DNA from: Xanthomonas pisi DSM 18956
GTDB lineage: Bacteria > Pseudomonadota > Gammaproteobacteria > Xanthomonadales > Xanthomonadaceae
Length of the DNA stretch: 64,000 nucleotides
Direction of reading: 5' to 3'
Assembly: GCF_001010415.1 (NCBI RefSeq)
Contig: NZ_JPLE01000043.1
Coordinates: forward strand, 40,296-104,295
The position numbers and the translations under genes were made by a program. Shown one piece after another: positions 18,391 through 27,756 of this stretch (the first letter of the stretch is position 1; the number at the start of each line of letters is the position of its first letter). The notes under the pieces were generated by a model. It did not search any database, was not told where the DNA came from, and saw only the letters and a list, made by a program, of their open reading frames with translations.

Positions 18391-18621
18391 CTACAGCGCG
18401 CGGGTGACCTCGCCGCACAGGCCGATTTCGGCCAGCACCGCTTGCGCCTGGCTCAGATGGATGTCGGCCACGCACACCTGCAGCACGCCGAAGGCCGGCA
18501 ATTCGCCGGCGCCGCCCAGCAGCGATTCGCCGAACACGAAACAAGTGATGCCGGCATCTTCCAGCGCGTGCTTGGCCAGATGCGCATCGATGAGATGGCT
18601 GGCGCGATAGGCGACCTGCAT
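18391..18621 (-). CDS. DUF2007 domain protein
   Basis: A 76-residue protein that fits the DUF2007 ('putative signal transducing protein') family: ASHLIDAHLAKHALEDAGI, then a strand and VADIHLSQAQAVLAEIG. This is a small ferredoxin-like fold of unknown role. Its ATG overlaps the stop of the GST gene by one base, so the two are translationally coupled. Confidence 0.85.
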   Translation of the reverse strand: MQVAYRASHLIDAHLAKHALEDAGITCFVFGESLLGGAGELPAFGVLQVCVADIHLSQAQAVLAEIGLCGEVTRAL

Positions 18622-19262
18622 CAGCCGCGCCCCGCGCGTTCGCGTTCTGCGCCGTTGCGCCATTCGCGCAGCGCCGGCAGCGCATCCAGGGCGGCCAGGT
18701 AATCGCCGGCAGCCTCGAACAGCGGTACGCCATAGCTGGCAAAGCGCAGCGCAACCGGGGCGTACATCGCATCGACGATACCGAAGTCGCCGCACAGGAA
18801 CTGCCCGGCATGGCCGTGCTCGGCGCGCAGGCTGGCCCACAGGGCCTGGATGCGCGTGATGTCGCGTTCGGCCGCCGCATCCCACTGCGCCGGACCAGGC
18901 GGACGCGCCAGATCCATCGGCAGCTGCGAGCGCAGGTCGGCAAAACCCGAATGCATTTCGGCTGCGGCCGCACGCGCCTGGGCCCGCACCGCCAGATCGG
19001 CCGGCCAGCCGCGGCCGTCGAGCCAGCGCTCGTTGATGTATTCGCAAATCGCCAGCGAATCCCAGACATGCAGGGTGTCGTCCCACAACACCGGCACCTT
19101 GCGGGTGGGCGAATAACCGGCGATGCGCGCCTGGAACTCGGGCGTATCCAGCGGCAGGCGAACTTCGTCGAACGGCACCTGGAAATGCCGCAGCAGCAGC
19201 CACGGCCGCAACGACCACGAAGACAGGGTTTTGTCGCCGATCACCAGGCGGGGCAAAGGCAT
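18621..19262 (-). CDS. Glutathione S-transferase family protein
   Basis: A 213-residue GST. The thioredoxin-like N-domain has the glutathione-site region SSWSLRPWLLLRHF at about 12-25 and KVPVLWDDTLHVWDSLAI with the cis-proline and the gamma-glutamyl contact (DS). The helical C-domain follows from about residue 90. The motif set is that of the bacterial YfcF/Zeta-like group; the substrate is unknown. The ATG (MPLPRLVIGDKT) is the natural domain start, although the frame is open further upstream. Confidence 0.9.
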   Translation of the reverse strand: MPLPRLVIGDKTLSSWSLRPWLLLRHFQVPFDEVRLPLDTPEFQARIAGYSPTRKVPVLWDDTLHVWDSLAICEYINERWLDGRGWPADLAVRAQARAAAAEMHSGFADLRSQLPMDLARPPGPAQWDAAAERDITRIQALWASLRAEHGHAGQFLCGDFGIVDAMYAPVALRFASYGVPLFEAAGDYLAALDALPALREWRNGAERERAGRG

Positions 19263-19567
19263 GCGCTGCTCGCTGCAGAGGGTCGGCGCAGCGTACGCGT
19301 CGGGACCGGCCACCGCCAGCAGTGGCCGACCGGGCGCAGCCCGCCCCCCTTCAGGCAGCATCGCGAGGGCTTCACCACTGGCCACAGCCTGTGGCCTCGG
19401 GGATGCCCATTGCGCCAGCGAAGTGCGCTGGTGGCAGGAGATGCGGGACCTTGCCGGCACTTCAAGCCGCCGTAAACCGTCCAAGCCGAACGTGCAACAT
19501 CCCCGCCGCCTACCCCTAACCGGTGCCACCGCCTAAACTTGCGGTTTACTTATTGCCGATGCCCCGC
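19263..19567. other. Divergent spacer between GST and glnS
   Basis: No gene is supported. The last 40 bases before glnS are less GC-rich (CCTAAACTTGCGGTTTACTT) and probably hold its promoter, but no convincing -35/-10 pair is readable. Confidence 0.4.
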
Positions 19568-21307
19568 ATGTCCGAGATTCCAGCCACCGACGCCACCGCC
19601 CCGGCGGAGAAGAAAGACTTCATCCGCCAGATCGTTCGCGAGGACCTGGCCAGCGGCAAGCACACGGTCATCCGCACCCGCTTCCCGCCCGAGCCCAATG
19701 GCTACCTGCACATCGGCCACGCCAAGGCGATCTGCCTGGACTTTGGCCTGGCGGCCGAGTTCGGCGGCCTGTGCAACCTGCGCCTGGACGATACCAACCC
19801 GGCCAAGGAAGACCCCGAATTTGCAGCCGCCATCCAGGATGACGTGCGCTGGCTGGGCTACGAGTGGGCGCAGCTGCGCCACGCGTCGGACTACTTCGAG
19901 GTGTATTACCTGGCTGCGCAGAAGCTGATCCGCGATGGCCATGCCTTCGTCTGCGATCTGAGCGCCGAGCAGGTGCGCGAATACCGCGGCACCTTGACCG
20001 AGCCCGGCCGCAATTCGCCGTTCCGCGAGCGCAGCATCGAGGAAAACCTGGACCTGTTCGGCCGCATGCGCGCCGGCGAATTCCCCGATGGCGCACGCAC
20101 GCTGCGCGCCAAGATCGACATGGCCAGCGGCAACATCAATCTGCGCGACCCGGCGCTGTACCGCATCAAGCATGTGGAACACCAGAACACCGGCAATACC
20201 TGGCCGATCTATCCGATGTACGACTTTGCGCACTCGCTGGGCGATGCAGTGGAAGGCATCACCCACTCGCTGTGCACGCTGGAGTTCGAAGACCACCGCC
20301 CGCTGTACGACTGGTGCGTGGACAAAGTGGACCTGGCCGGGCATCCGGAGTTGCTGCAGCCGCTGCTGGACAAGGGCCTGCCGCGCGAGGCCGCCAAGCC
20401 GCGCCAGATCGAATTTTCGCGCCTGAACATCAACTACACGGTGATGAGCAAGCGCAAGCTCACCGCGCTGGTGGAAGAGCAACTGGTGGACGGCTGGGAC
20501 GACCCGCGCATGTATACGTTGCAGGGCCTGCGCCGGCGCGGCTACACGCCGGCGGCGATGCGGTTGTTCGTGGACCGTGTGGGCATCAGCAAGCAGAACT
20601 CGCTGATCGACTTCTCGGTGCTGGAGGGCTGCCTGCGCGAAGATCTGGATGCCGCCGCAGCGCGCCGCATGGCGGTGATCGACCCGCTCAAGCTCGTGCT
20701 GAGCAACCTGCCCGACGGCCATACCGAGACACTGCAGTTTTCCAATCATCCCAAGGATGAGAGCTTCGGCACGCGTGAGGTGCCGTTCTCGCGCGAGCTG
20801 TGGATCGAGCGCGAGGATTTTGCCGAGGTCCCGCCCAAGGGCTGGAAGCGGTTGGTGCCGGGCGGCGAAATCCGTCTGCGTGGCGCAGGCATCGCGCGCG
20901 TGGATGAGGTGATCAAGGACGCCGCCGGGCAGATCGTCGAGCTGCGCGGCTGGCTGGATCCGGAATCGCGTCCGGGCATGGAAGGCGCCAACCGCAAGGT
21001 CAAGGGCACCATTCACTGGGTCAGTGCGGCGCATGCGGTGGAGGCGGAAATCCGCCTGTACGACCGGCTGTTCTCGGTGGAAAAGCCCGACGACGAGTCC
21101 GAAGGCAAGACCTACCGCGACTACCTCAATCCCGACTCCAAGCGCAGCGTGCGCGGCTATGTGGAGCCGAGCGCGGCGCAGGCTGCGCCCGAGCAGGCGT
21201 TCCAGTTCGAGCGTACCGGGTATTTCGTGGCCGACCGCCGCGACCACAGCGCGGCCACGCCGGTGTTCAACCGCAGCGTGACCTTGCGCGATACCTGGGC
21301 CAAGTAA
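19568..21307 (+). CDS. glnS: Glutamine--tRNA ligase
   Basis: A 579-residue class I aminoacyl-tRNA synthetase. HIGH motif at 48-51 ([15 protein letters not shown]) and KMSKS-like motif [19 protein letters not shown] is the GlnRS-specific stretch after HIGH. The C-terminal anticodon-binding beta-barrels follow, ending [16 protein letters not shown] at 19568 ([18 protein letters not shown]) gives the usual length; an ATG nine bases earlier (MPRMSEIP) is also possible. A GC hairpin with a modest T stretch follows the stop. Confidence 0.96.
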   Translation: MSEIPATDATAPAEKKDFIRQIVREDLASGKHTVIRTRFPPEPNGYLHIGHAKAICLDFGLAAEFGGLCNLRLDDTNPAKEDPEFAAAIQDDVRWLGYEWAQLRHASDYFEVYYLAAQKLIRDGHAFVCDLSAEQVREYRGTLTEPGRNSPFRERSIEENLDLFGRMRAGEFPDGARTLRAKIDMASGNINLRDPALYRIKHVEHQNTGNTWPIYPMYDFAHSLGDAVEGITHSLCTLEFEDHRPLYDWCVDKVDLAGHPELLQPLLDKGLPREAAKPRQIEFSRLNINYTVMSKRKLTALVEEQLVDGWDDPRMYTLQGLRRRGYTPAAMRLFVDRVGISKQNSLIDFSVLEGCLREDLDAAAARRMAVIDPLKLVLSNLPDGHTETLQFSNHPKDESFGTREVPFSRELWIEREDFAEVPPKGWKRLVPGGEIRLRGAGIARVDEVIKDAAGQIVELRGWLDPESRPGMEGANRKVKGTIHWVSAAHAVEAEIRLYDRLFSVEKPDDESEGKTYRDYLNPDSKRSVRGYVEPSAAQAAPEQAFQFERTGYFVADRRDHSAATPVFNRSVTLRDTWAK

Positions 21308-21322
21308 TCGCGGCAACCACGT

Positions 21323-21354
21323 CGGCGACGCTTGCGATACGGCGGGCGTCGCCG
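21323..21354 (+). terminator. Hairpin after glnS
   Basis: CGGCGACGC (21323-21331) pairs with GCGTCGCCG (21346-21354) and is followed by ATTGTTTG. It is a plausible Rho-independent terminator with a weak T run. Confidence 0.6.
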
Positions 21355-21625
21355 ATTGTTTGACGGGCACATGGAATCGTTCGCCGGGCTTGTTTGAAGA
21401 TCGACTTTCCTCTCTCCGGCCACTTAGCGTTGCGATGTGGTTCCCCGCACCGCCCACCCGTGCATGCGGCGGGCAATCATTCACCACGGCGCCGGCAATC
21501 GGACGATCGTGAGAGCAATGACAGATCACGCCGGGCACGCGGCTTGCGGGCGCACGCTGCGGGCTGCTTCATTGTGAGAGGGCCGTGGGCATGCGCGTGC
21601 GTGGCGAGCTTGATCAACGCAGCGC

Positions 21626-21646
21626 TGCACTGCACGCTGCAGTGCA
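21626..21646. promoter_or_regulatory. Palindrome TGCACTGCA-N3-TGCAGTGCA before the EamA gene
   Basis: A perfect 9-bp inverted repeat with a 3-base spacer ends 20 bases before the transporter ATG, next to its AAAGGAG ribosome binding site. It could be an operator or a 5'-UTR hairpin. Confidence 0.5.
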
Positions 21647-21666
21647 TTGCATAAAGGAGAAGCACG

Positions 21667-22596
21667 ATGCGTGAGCGCCTGACGATGGGCGTGGCCTGCG
21701 GCATCGGTGCGGGCGCGTTGTGGGGGCTGGTGTTTCTGGCACCGCAGTTGTTGTCGGCGTTCACCCCGCTGCAATTGGCAGTGGCGCGCTACCTGTCGTA
21801 TGGCGCGGTGGCCGCGCTGGTACTGGCCCCGCGCGCGCGACAGACTGCTGCCCGCCTGGGCCGCGCCGAATGGTGGGCGCTGGTCCGCCTGAGTCTGATG
21901 GGCAATCTGATCTATTACGTATTGCTCGGCAGCGCGGTGCAGTGGGCCGGTAGCGCGGCCACGGCGCTGATCGTCGGGCTGCTGCCGGTGGTCGTCACCA
22001 TCATCGGCACGCGCGCCGCCGGCGCGGTGCAACTGCGGCGGCTCGCCGCGCCCTGCGTGCTCTGCGTCATCGGCGTGACCTTGGTCGCACTGGACACCGT
22101 ACAGGACGACTCCGGGCAACAGGCAAACGACCGCCTCACCCGCATTGCCGGCTTGCTGTGCGCAGTCGGTGCACTGGTCTCGTGGTCGGCGTATTCGATC
22201 GCCAATGCACGCTGGCTGCGTCGCCGCCCCGACCTGTCCGGTGGTGACTGGTCGCTGCTCACCGGCGTGGTCACCGGTGCACTGGCTGCGTTGCTGGCGC
22301 CGGCGGCATTGATCGGCAGCCCAGCGCATGCAGCAATCGATTGGGCCAGTTTCTGGGGCGTTTCGCTGCTGCTGGGCATCCTGGCCTCGGTGATCGGCAA
22401 CGCCTTGTGGAACCGCGCCAGCCGCGTGCTGCCGCTGACCCTGGTGGGCCAGATGATCGTATTCGAAACGATCTTTGCGTTGCTGTACGGCTTTGCCTGG
22501 GAAATGCGGCTGCCAACACCATTGGAGCTGGCCGCGATTGCCTGCCTGCTGGTTGGCGTGCTGTGGTGCGCAGCACTGCATGCGGAAGCGAAATGA
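21667..22596 (+). CDS. EamA / DMT superfamily transporter
   Basis: A 309-residue inner-membrane protein with about ten hydrophobic segments in two EamA repeats. The first starts GVACGIGAGALWGLVFLAP, and the second begins at about 150 after a polar linker (QDDSGQQANDRL) with GLLCAVGALVSWSAYSIA. Drug/metabolite transporters of this family export metabolites or amino acids; the substrate cannot be told. It is monocistronic, with a strong ribosome binding site. Confidence 0.92.
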   Translation: MRERLTMGVACGIGAGALWGLVFLAPQLLSAFTPLQLAVARYLSYGAVAALVLAPRARQTAARLGRAEWWALVRLSLMGNLIYYVLLGSAVQWAGSAATALIVGLLPVVVTIIGTRAAGAVQLRRLAAPCVLCVIGVTLVALDTVQDDSGQQANDRLTRIAGLLCAVGALVSWSAYSIANARWLRRRPDLSGGDWSLLTGVVTGALAALLAPAALIGSPAHAAIDWASFWGVSLLLGILASVIGNALWNRASRVLPLTLVGQMIVFETIFALLYGFAWEMRLPTPLELAAIACLLVGVLWCAALHAEAK

Positions 22597-22657
22597 CGCC
22601 GACACCTGTCGCACCCATCGGCCTAGATTGCAGGCTGTGTCCGCCAACAACGCCGCC

Positions 22658-22909
22658 ATGTGCCTCCCACAACCACGTTTACGCTCACCCGCAAACACGT
22701 TGCGCAGCGCGGTGTTTTCGCTGTCGATCGGCCTGACGGCCTGCTCGCCGCAGCCGCCGGTATCGAACGCGGCGACGCCGGCCGAGGTGTTCTGCACGCT
22801 TGTTCCGGGTCGGGCAGATGAGGACCTGCCCAGCGATCCCCGCGACGAAAGCATGCAGCAGCTGGACCTTGCCACACGCTGCAACCGGGCGCTGCGCAGA
22901 CAGCATTGA
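22658..22909 (+). CDS. Small putative lipoprotein
   Basis: An 83-residue reading frame whose N terminus has positive residues, a hydrophobic stretch and a lipobox: RSAVFSLSIGLTAC followed by SPQPP. The remaining 50 residues are polar (TPAEVFCTLVPGRADEDLPS, DESMQQLDLATRC) with two more cysteines. No homologous family is recognised. The start is uncertain because no clear ribosome binding site precedes the ATG. The lipobox in an otherwise gene-free stretch is the main support. Confidence 0.5.
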   Translation: MCLPQPRLRSPANTLRSAVFSLSIGLTACSPQPPVSNAATPAEVFCTLVPGRADEDLPSDPRDESMQQLDLATRCNRALRRQH

Positions 22910-23086
22910 CTGCACGGACGCTGCAGGCGTATCACGATCGCTCGCCAGGCCCTGGCCGGCGTCAGCCGCCGCAACGCACGCAGGACCGGGATCTCCGGGT
23001 TTTCCATCGCTGATCCAGCGCTCGCCACATTCGGCGCATCCGCCGGCTTACCATGGCCGCTCACCTGTCCTGATCGGAGCGGCCGC

Positions 23087-23503
23087 ATGTCCCGTCTTTT
23101 ATCCCGGTGTCTGAGCACGATGGTGCTGCTGGCCTGCCTTGTGTCGATCGGCTGTGTGGCCGCACCACAGGCCGAGACGGCCACGCCGCCTCCGGCGACC
23201 GGCTCGGCAAGCGGCCCGGCAACGGGCAAACCGATCACCGTGACGACCACCTGCCGCACCGACGCCGATTGCACGGTAAAGAACGTCGGCAACTGCTGCG
23301 GCGCATTCCCGGCCTGCGTCAACGTCAACAGCGCCACCGACCCCAAGGGCGTGATGGCGCAGTGCCAGGCCAGCGGCATGATGAGCGTGTGCGGCTTCCG
23401 CGAGATCAGCGCCTGCCAGTGCGTGGCCGGGCAATGTGCCGCAAAGGACGCCCAGGCCGATACACTGCGCCCCGCTCCCCCTTCTACAGAAATGGTCCAC
23501 TGA
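23087..23503 (+). CDS. Cysteine-rich lipoprotein
   Basis: A 138-residue protein with signal and lipobox VLLACLVSIGC (acylated Cys at about 23), a low-complexity Thr/Pro/Gly linker (about 30-52) and a compact domain with eight cysteines (TTTCRTDADCTVKN, NCCGAFPACVN, CQASG, VCGF, CQCVAGQC), probably disulfide bonded in the periplasm. The fold is not recognised with certainty. Its stop overlaps the ATG of the deaminase gene by one base. Confidence 0.8.
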   Translation: MSRLLSRCLSTMVLLACLVSIGCVAAPQAETATPPPATGSASGPATGKPITVTTTCRTDADCTVKNVGNCCGAFPACVNVNSATDPKGVMAQCQASGMMSVCGFREISACQCVAGQCAAKDAQADTLRPAPPSTEMVH

Positions 23504-24063
23504 TGCTTTACGCGCAAGTCCACCTCACGCTGCCCGACTGGATCCACGCGCATGTCGACGACAGCCGCGCCTATCCCAGCGACGAGGACAAGGTGGCGCT
23601 GGCAATCGAACTGTCGCGAATGAATGTGCGCGAGCGCAGCGGCGGCCCGTTCGGCGCCGTCGTGTTCGGCCCGGACCACCGCATCATCGCTGCGGCGGTG
23701 AATCGCGTGGTGCCGCAGACCACCTCGCTGGCGCACGCCGAAAACATGGCCTATATGCTCGCGCAGCAGCGCTTGCAGACGCCACGCCTGAACGATGTGC
23801 TGTCGCCGGTGACGCTGGCCACTTCCGCGCAGCCGTGTTGCCAGTGCTATGGCGCCACGGTGTGGGCCGGTATCGACCGTCTGTTGATCGGCGCGCGCGC
23901 CGAAGACGTGATGGCGCTGACCGAATTCGACGAAGGTCCGCTGCCTGCCGACTGGGTGGGCGAACTGACCCGCCGCGGCATCGAGGTGGTCCGCGACGTA
24001 CAACGCGAACACGCCTGTGCGGTACTGCGTAGTTATGGCGAGGGCGGCGGTGACCATTATTGA
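23503..24063 (+). CDS. Nucleoside/nucleobase deaminase family protein
   Basis: A 186-residue zinc-dependent deaminase of the CDA fold (guanine deaminase / tRNA-adenosine deaminase-like). Zinc ligands and proton shuttle: HAE at 78-80 and PCCQC at 111-115. The GGPFGAVVF strand before HAE is typical. The extra cysteine between the two ligands (PCCQC rather than PCxxC with a small residue) is unusual but seen in some members. The substrate is not determined. Translationally coupled to the lipoprotein gene. Confidence 0.85.
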   Translation: MLYAQVHLTLPDWIHAHVDDSRAYPSDEDKVALAIELSRMNVRERSGGPFGAVVFGPDHRIIAAAVNRVVPQTTSLAHAENMAYMLAQQRLQTPRLNDVLSPVTLATSAQPCCQCYGATVWAGIDRLLIGARAEDVMALTEFDEGPLPADWVGELTRRGIEVVRDVQREHACAVLRSYGEGGGDHY

Positions 24064-24084
24064 CCGCTCGCCGCGAGCGCCGCG

Positions 24085-25128
24085 ATGAGCGGGTTGCTCT
24101 GCTATTGCCGCCAGGGCTTTGAACCTGAGCTGGCCGCCGAACTGAGCGCGCGTGCCGCATTCGTCGGCATCGCCGGCTATGCGCGCACCCAGCGCAACGA
24201 TGGCTATGTGCTGTTCGTCTGCGATGAGCCCGCGCAGCTGGCCGCAAAGCTGCACTGGCGCGAACTGATCTTTGCGCGGCAGAAGCTGGTGGTGCTTGCC
24301 GAGCTCAAGGGCATCGATCCCAAGGACCGTATCACCCCGATCCTGGCCGCGCTGGCAGGGCAAACGCGCTTTGGCGATCTGTGGGTGGAGCACCCGGATT
24401 CGGACGCCGGCAAACCGCTCGCTGGCCTGGCGCGCAGCTTCGGCAACGCGCTGCGGCCGGCACTGCGCAAGGCCGGCCTGCTTACCGACAAGCCGCAGCC
24501 GCGTCTGCCGCGCCTGCACGTGTGTTTTCTCGATGGCGACCACGCCTTGCTGGCGGTGGCCGATGCCGACGACAGCGCGCCGTGGCCGCTGGGCATTCCA
24601 CGGCTGAAATTGCTGCCCGAAGCGCCCTCGCGCTCGGCGCTCAAACTCGACGAAGCACTGCTCACCCTGCTCACGCCCGAGGAGCGCGAGCGCCTGGTGA
24701 AACCCGGCATGCGCGCGGCCGATCTGGGCGCCGCTCCCGGCGGCTGGACCTGGGTACTGACACGCCAGCATGTGCATGTCACCAGTGTCGACAACGGCCC
24801 GCTACGGGAGCATGTGCTGCAAACCGGGCTGGTGGAACATCTGCGCGCCGACGGCTTTCACTGGAAGCCGGCGCAGCCGCTCGACTGGATGGTCTGCGAC
24901 ATGGTCGAGCAACCGCGCCGCGTGGCCGAACGCATGGCCACCTGGGTGCGCGAAGGCTGGTGCCGCCACACCATCTTCAACCTCAAGCTGCCGATGAAAA
25001 AGCGCTGGGACGAAACGCGTCTGTGCCTGGACCTGTTCGAACAGCAGGCCGAGAAATCGCTGACCGTGCGTGCCAAGCAGCTGTATCACGATCGCGAAGA
25101 GATCACCGTGCTGGCGATGCGGGACTGA
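24085..25128 (+). CDS. rlmM: 23S rRNA (cytidine-2498-2'-O)-methyltransferase
   Basis: A 347-residue protein with an N-terminal THUMP-like domain (GFEPELAAELSARAAFVGIAG) and a Rossmann SAM methyltransferase domain (MRAADLGAAPGGWTWVL at about 212-228, then WMVCDMVEQPRRVA). The catalytic lysines of the K-D-K-E type are plausible in NLKLPMKKRW. It modifies C2498 of 23S rRNA in E. coli. Downstream of its stop lies a degenerate GGATTCG/GGAGTCG repeat. Confidence 0.94.
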   Translation: MSGLLCYCRQGFEPELAAELSARAAFVGIAGYARTQRNDGYVLFVCDEPAQLAAKLHWRELIFARQKLVVLAELKGIDPKDRITPILAALAGQTRFGDLWVEHPDSDAGKPLAGLARSFGNALRPALRKAGLLTDKPQPRLPRLHVCFLDGDHALLAVADADDSAPWPLGIPRLKLLPEAPSRSALKLDEALLTLLTPEERERLVKPGMRAADLGAAPGGWTWVLTRQHVHVTSVDNGPLREHVLQTGLVEHLRADGFHWKPAQPLDWMVCDMVEQPRRVAERMATWVREGWCRHTIFNLKLPMKKRWDETRLCLDLFEQQAEKSLTVRAKQLYHDREEITVLAMRD

Positions 25129-25134
25129 GGGCGG

Positions 25135-25162
25135 GGATTCGGGAGTCGGGAGTCGGGAGTCG
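25135..25162 (+). repeat. Four tandem GGATTCG/GGAGTCG heptamers
   Basis: One GGATTCG and three GGAGTCG units follow the rlmM stop by six bases and run into TAAAAGCG, as the oxyR-linked array runs into GTAAAGCG. Same orientation relative to the upstream gene. Confidence 0.85.
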
Positions 25163-25400
25163 TAAAAGCGGGCGGTTGGTGGCGTTATTGCTGTGGGTGC
25201 TGGCGGGTATCGCGTGAGTTGGTGTGGTGTTTCACCTGCGCCAGTCGCGCTGATGGCAGTCCGGCGTGATTGCTGGGCAGCCGCTTTCGGTGCTGGACTG
25301 CATGGCCCATGGGCACTTCATCGTGGCAGGCTGGTGCGTGACAGCCTGCTCGCCTGGCTTCGGCCGGCCTGCTTTCGTCGATCGACGGAGCCAGGCGCGA

Positions 25401-26510
25401 CTACAGCACGATGCGCTTGCTGCCTTCGCGCGCGGAGCGGTAGATCGCATCGACGATGCGGATGTCCCGCAGGCCTTCTTCGCCCGGCGCACGCAACGGT
25501 GTGCCATTGATGATCGCCAATGCGTCTTCGTCCATCTGCAAGGCCTGCTGATGCGGCACCTTGGCGTCGAACACGCGGCCGTCGCTGGCCTTGCCGGTCA
25601 CGCCCTGGTAGCTCTGAAACGGCGACAGCTCGTACCAGCCACGCTCGCATTCGGCACGCAGCACATTCATGTTGGCGCCGAAGCTGGTCTTGCATGCCGC
25701 ACGCACGGAATTGGGAAATTCCAGCGTGAAATCCATATGTTCATCGACTTCATCGAACAACTCGGGACGATCGGTCCAGCGCCTGGCGGTGACTGCCAGC
25801 GGCTCGGCGCCAACGGTGTAACGCGCGGCATTGAGCGGGTACACACCCATGTCGTACATCGCACCGCCACCGAATTGCGAACGCAGCCGCCACGGGCGAT
25901 CGGCCTTGGTCGTATCGCGATAACCGTTGTAGCCGGCCTCGGCACGCACCCGCTGCATCGCGCCGAACGGCTTCTCGCTGGCCATTGCAATCAGGCGCCG
26001 CGTGTTGGGTTCGTGCTGCATGCGGTAGCCGATCGTCAGCGCCACCTTGTTGCGCTTGCAGGCCGCGATCATCGCCTCGCATTCGCCTGCGTGCATCGCC
26101 ATCGGTTTTTCGCACCACACATGCTTGCCGGCCGCCGCCGCACGCAGTGCCAGCGGTGCGTGCATGTGGGTCGGTGTGACGATGTAGACCACATCGATGT
26201 CGTCGTTGTCGGCAATGCGGTCGAAGTTGTCGTAGTTGTAGACGTTGCGATCGGCAATGCCGTACTTGGATTGCCACTGCGCAATCTTCGACGGCGTACC
26301 GGTCACGATACCGGCCAGTTTGCAGTGTTTGGTCAACGCCAGGCCTGGTGCGAGTTGCTCGCCGGCATAACTCCCCAGCCCGGCCAGGGCCACATTGAGC
26401 GGCTTTCCGGGCTTCTTTTTCGGCAGCGCCCATGCAGGTGCGCCAAGCAGGATGCCCGCACTGCCGAAGGCAGCAAGCAAGCGGCGACGCGTCAAGGATT
26501 CCACAGACAT
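25401..26510 (-). CDS. Tat-exported Gfo/Idh/MocA family oxidoreductase
   Basis: A 369-residue NAD(P)-dependent sugar oxidoreductase. A twin-arginine signal is present: LTRRRLLAAFGSAGILLGAP. The Rossmann motif NVALAGLGSYAGEQLAPGL, the diagnostic EKP in VWCEKPMAMHAGE, and the C-terminal domain with GGAMYDMGVYPLNAARY follow. This is the architecture of periplasmic glucose-fructose oxidoreductase. It is divergent from a secreted SMP-30-like lactonase gene (257 bp apart), so a periplasmic sugar-to-lactone-to-acid route is plausible. Confidence 0.9.
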   Translation of the reverse strand: MSVESLTRRRLLAAFGSAGILLGAPAWALPKKKPGKPLNVALAGLGSYAGEQLAPGLALTKHCKLAGIVTGTPSKIAQWQSKYGIADRNVYNYDNFDRIADNDDIDVVYIVTPTHMHAPLALRAAAAGKHVWCEKPMAMHAGECEAMIAACKRNKVALTIGYRMQHEPNTRRLIAMASEKPFGAMQRVRAEAGYNGYRDTTKADRPWRLRSQFGGGAMYDMGVYPLNAARYTVGAEPLAVTARRWTDRPELFDEVDEHMDFTLEFPNSVRAACKTSFGANMNVLRAECERGWYELSPFQSYQGVTGKASDGRVFDAKVPHQQALQMDEDALAIINGTPLRAPGEEGLRDIRIVDAIYRSAREGSKRIVL

Positions 26511-26767
26511 GCAAACCTCCTTCGTAGAGAGAATAGCGACCGGCGTTGGTCAGCGGCATCAGGCAGACAGCGTCAGCGCAACGGACGTTGCGATGCGCGC
26601 ACGCCATCGGCATGCATCGGCCACCGCTGCCTTGGCCACACGCCGGCATTGCTCAGTTGCCCTAGTCCAGTACTGCCCGCGCACCTTACTTGATCGCACG
26701 TGATCATCGCCATGGTCGTGCTGCACGTTCTGGCACACTGCAAACGATCACATCTGGAGCATTGCGC

Positions 26768-27673
26768 ATGACCATTGCCGCCCGCCGCCGGTTACTGCCA
26801 CTGGCGCTTTTACTGTCCAGTTCGCTCGCCATCGCCGACGACACCCCGTTTGTTGCACGCGACCTGATTGGCGATGGCGCATTCACGCATAACGCCGAAG
26901 GCCCGGCAGCAGGCCCGGACGGCGCGCTGTATGCGGTGAATCTGGACAAGGACGGCACCATCGCGCGCATCGCGCTGCACGCAGACGGCAGCGCAACGGC
27001 CGAGGTGTTTCTCACCTTGCCTGCCGGCAGTACCGGCAACGGCATCCGCTTTCGTGATGGCGCGATGTACGTCGCCGATTACACCGGCCACAAGATCCTG
27101 CAATTGAACCTGCAGACGCGCGTGGTGAGCACCTTCACCTCGCTGCCCGATTCCGATGGACCCAACGACCTGGCGCTGGCGCCCGATGGCAGTTTCTATG
27201 CCAGCGACCCGAACTGGAAGGACAATAGCGGGCGCTTGTGGCACATCCGTCGCGATGGCACGGTGCAGCTGATGGAATCGGGCATGACCACGCCGAACGG
27301 CCTGGACGTCAGCCCGGACGGCAAGCGCCTGTACGTCAACGAAAGCGTCTCGCGCAAGGTGTGGGTGTATGACCGGCAAGACGATGGCAGCCTGCGCAAC
27401 AAACGCCTGCTGATCACCTTCCCCGATTTCGGCATGGACGGCATGCGCTGCGATGCCGACGGCAATCTGTATATCGCCCGCTACGATGCCGGGCAGATCG
27501 CGGTGGTATCGCCAGCGGGCAAGTTGCTGCGCACCATCGCGCTCAAGGGCCGCAAGGCCAGCAACGTCGCCTTTGGTGGCAGCGATGGCAAACAGGTGTT
27601 CGTCACCTTGCAGGATCGTGGCGCAGTTGAAACGTTCAGATCCGATCGCCCAGGGCGCGAAACCGGACGCTGA
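26768..27673 (+). CDS. Secreted SMP-30/gluconolactonase-like beta-propeller
   Basis: A 301-residue protein with a signal peptide (LLPLALLLSSSLAIA) and a six-bladed propeller: AEGPAAGPDGALYAVNLD, GIRFRDGAMYVADYTG, GPNDLALAPDGSFYASDP, TPNGLDVSPDGKRLYVNES and GMRCDADGNLYIARY. Glu and Asn/Asp in these blades are the usual calcium/zinc ligands of SMP-30 lactonases. Location is periplasmic. The neighbouring divergent Tat oxidoreductase could supply its lactone substrate. Confidence 0.88.
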   Translation: MTIAARRRLLPLALLLSSSLAIADDTPFVARDLIGDGAFTHNAEGPAAGPDGALYAVNLDKDGTIARIALHADGSATAEVFLTLPAGSTGNGIRFRDGAMYVADYTGHKILQLNLQTRVVSTFTSLPDSDGPNDLALAPDGSFYASDPNWKDNSGRLWHIRRDGTVQLMESGMTTPNGLDVSPDGKRLYVNESVSRKVWVYDRQDDGSLRNKRLLITFPDFGMDGMRCDADGNLYIARYDAGQIAVVSPAGKLLRTIALKGRKASNVAFGGSDGKQVFVTLQDRGAVETFRSDRPGRETGR

Positions 27674-27756
27674 AATTGCTGTGCGCGTCGCATCGGTTCT
27701 CAGGTCGCGCAACAGCATCCTGGCATCCTGCAGGTCACCCGCGGAGGACTCCCCCC

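Larger units (their letters stand above)
21308..21666. other. Gene-free stretch upstream of the EamA transporter
   Basis: No coding frame is supported. It contains the glnS hairpin (21323-21354) and a perfect palindromic inverted repeat (21626-21646) just before the transporter gene; the rest shows no recognisable structure. Confidence 0.5.

Noticed and set aside
21526..24777. A 1083-codon open frame on the minus strand
   Set aside because: It runs antisense across the EamA, lipoprotein, deaminase and rlmM genes, has no recognisable domain and shows the His/Arg/Gln-rich bias of antisense frames in GC-rich DNA.
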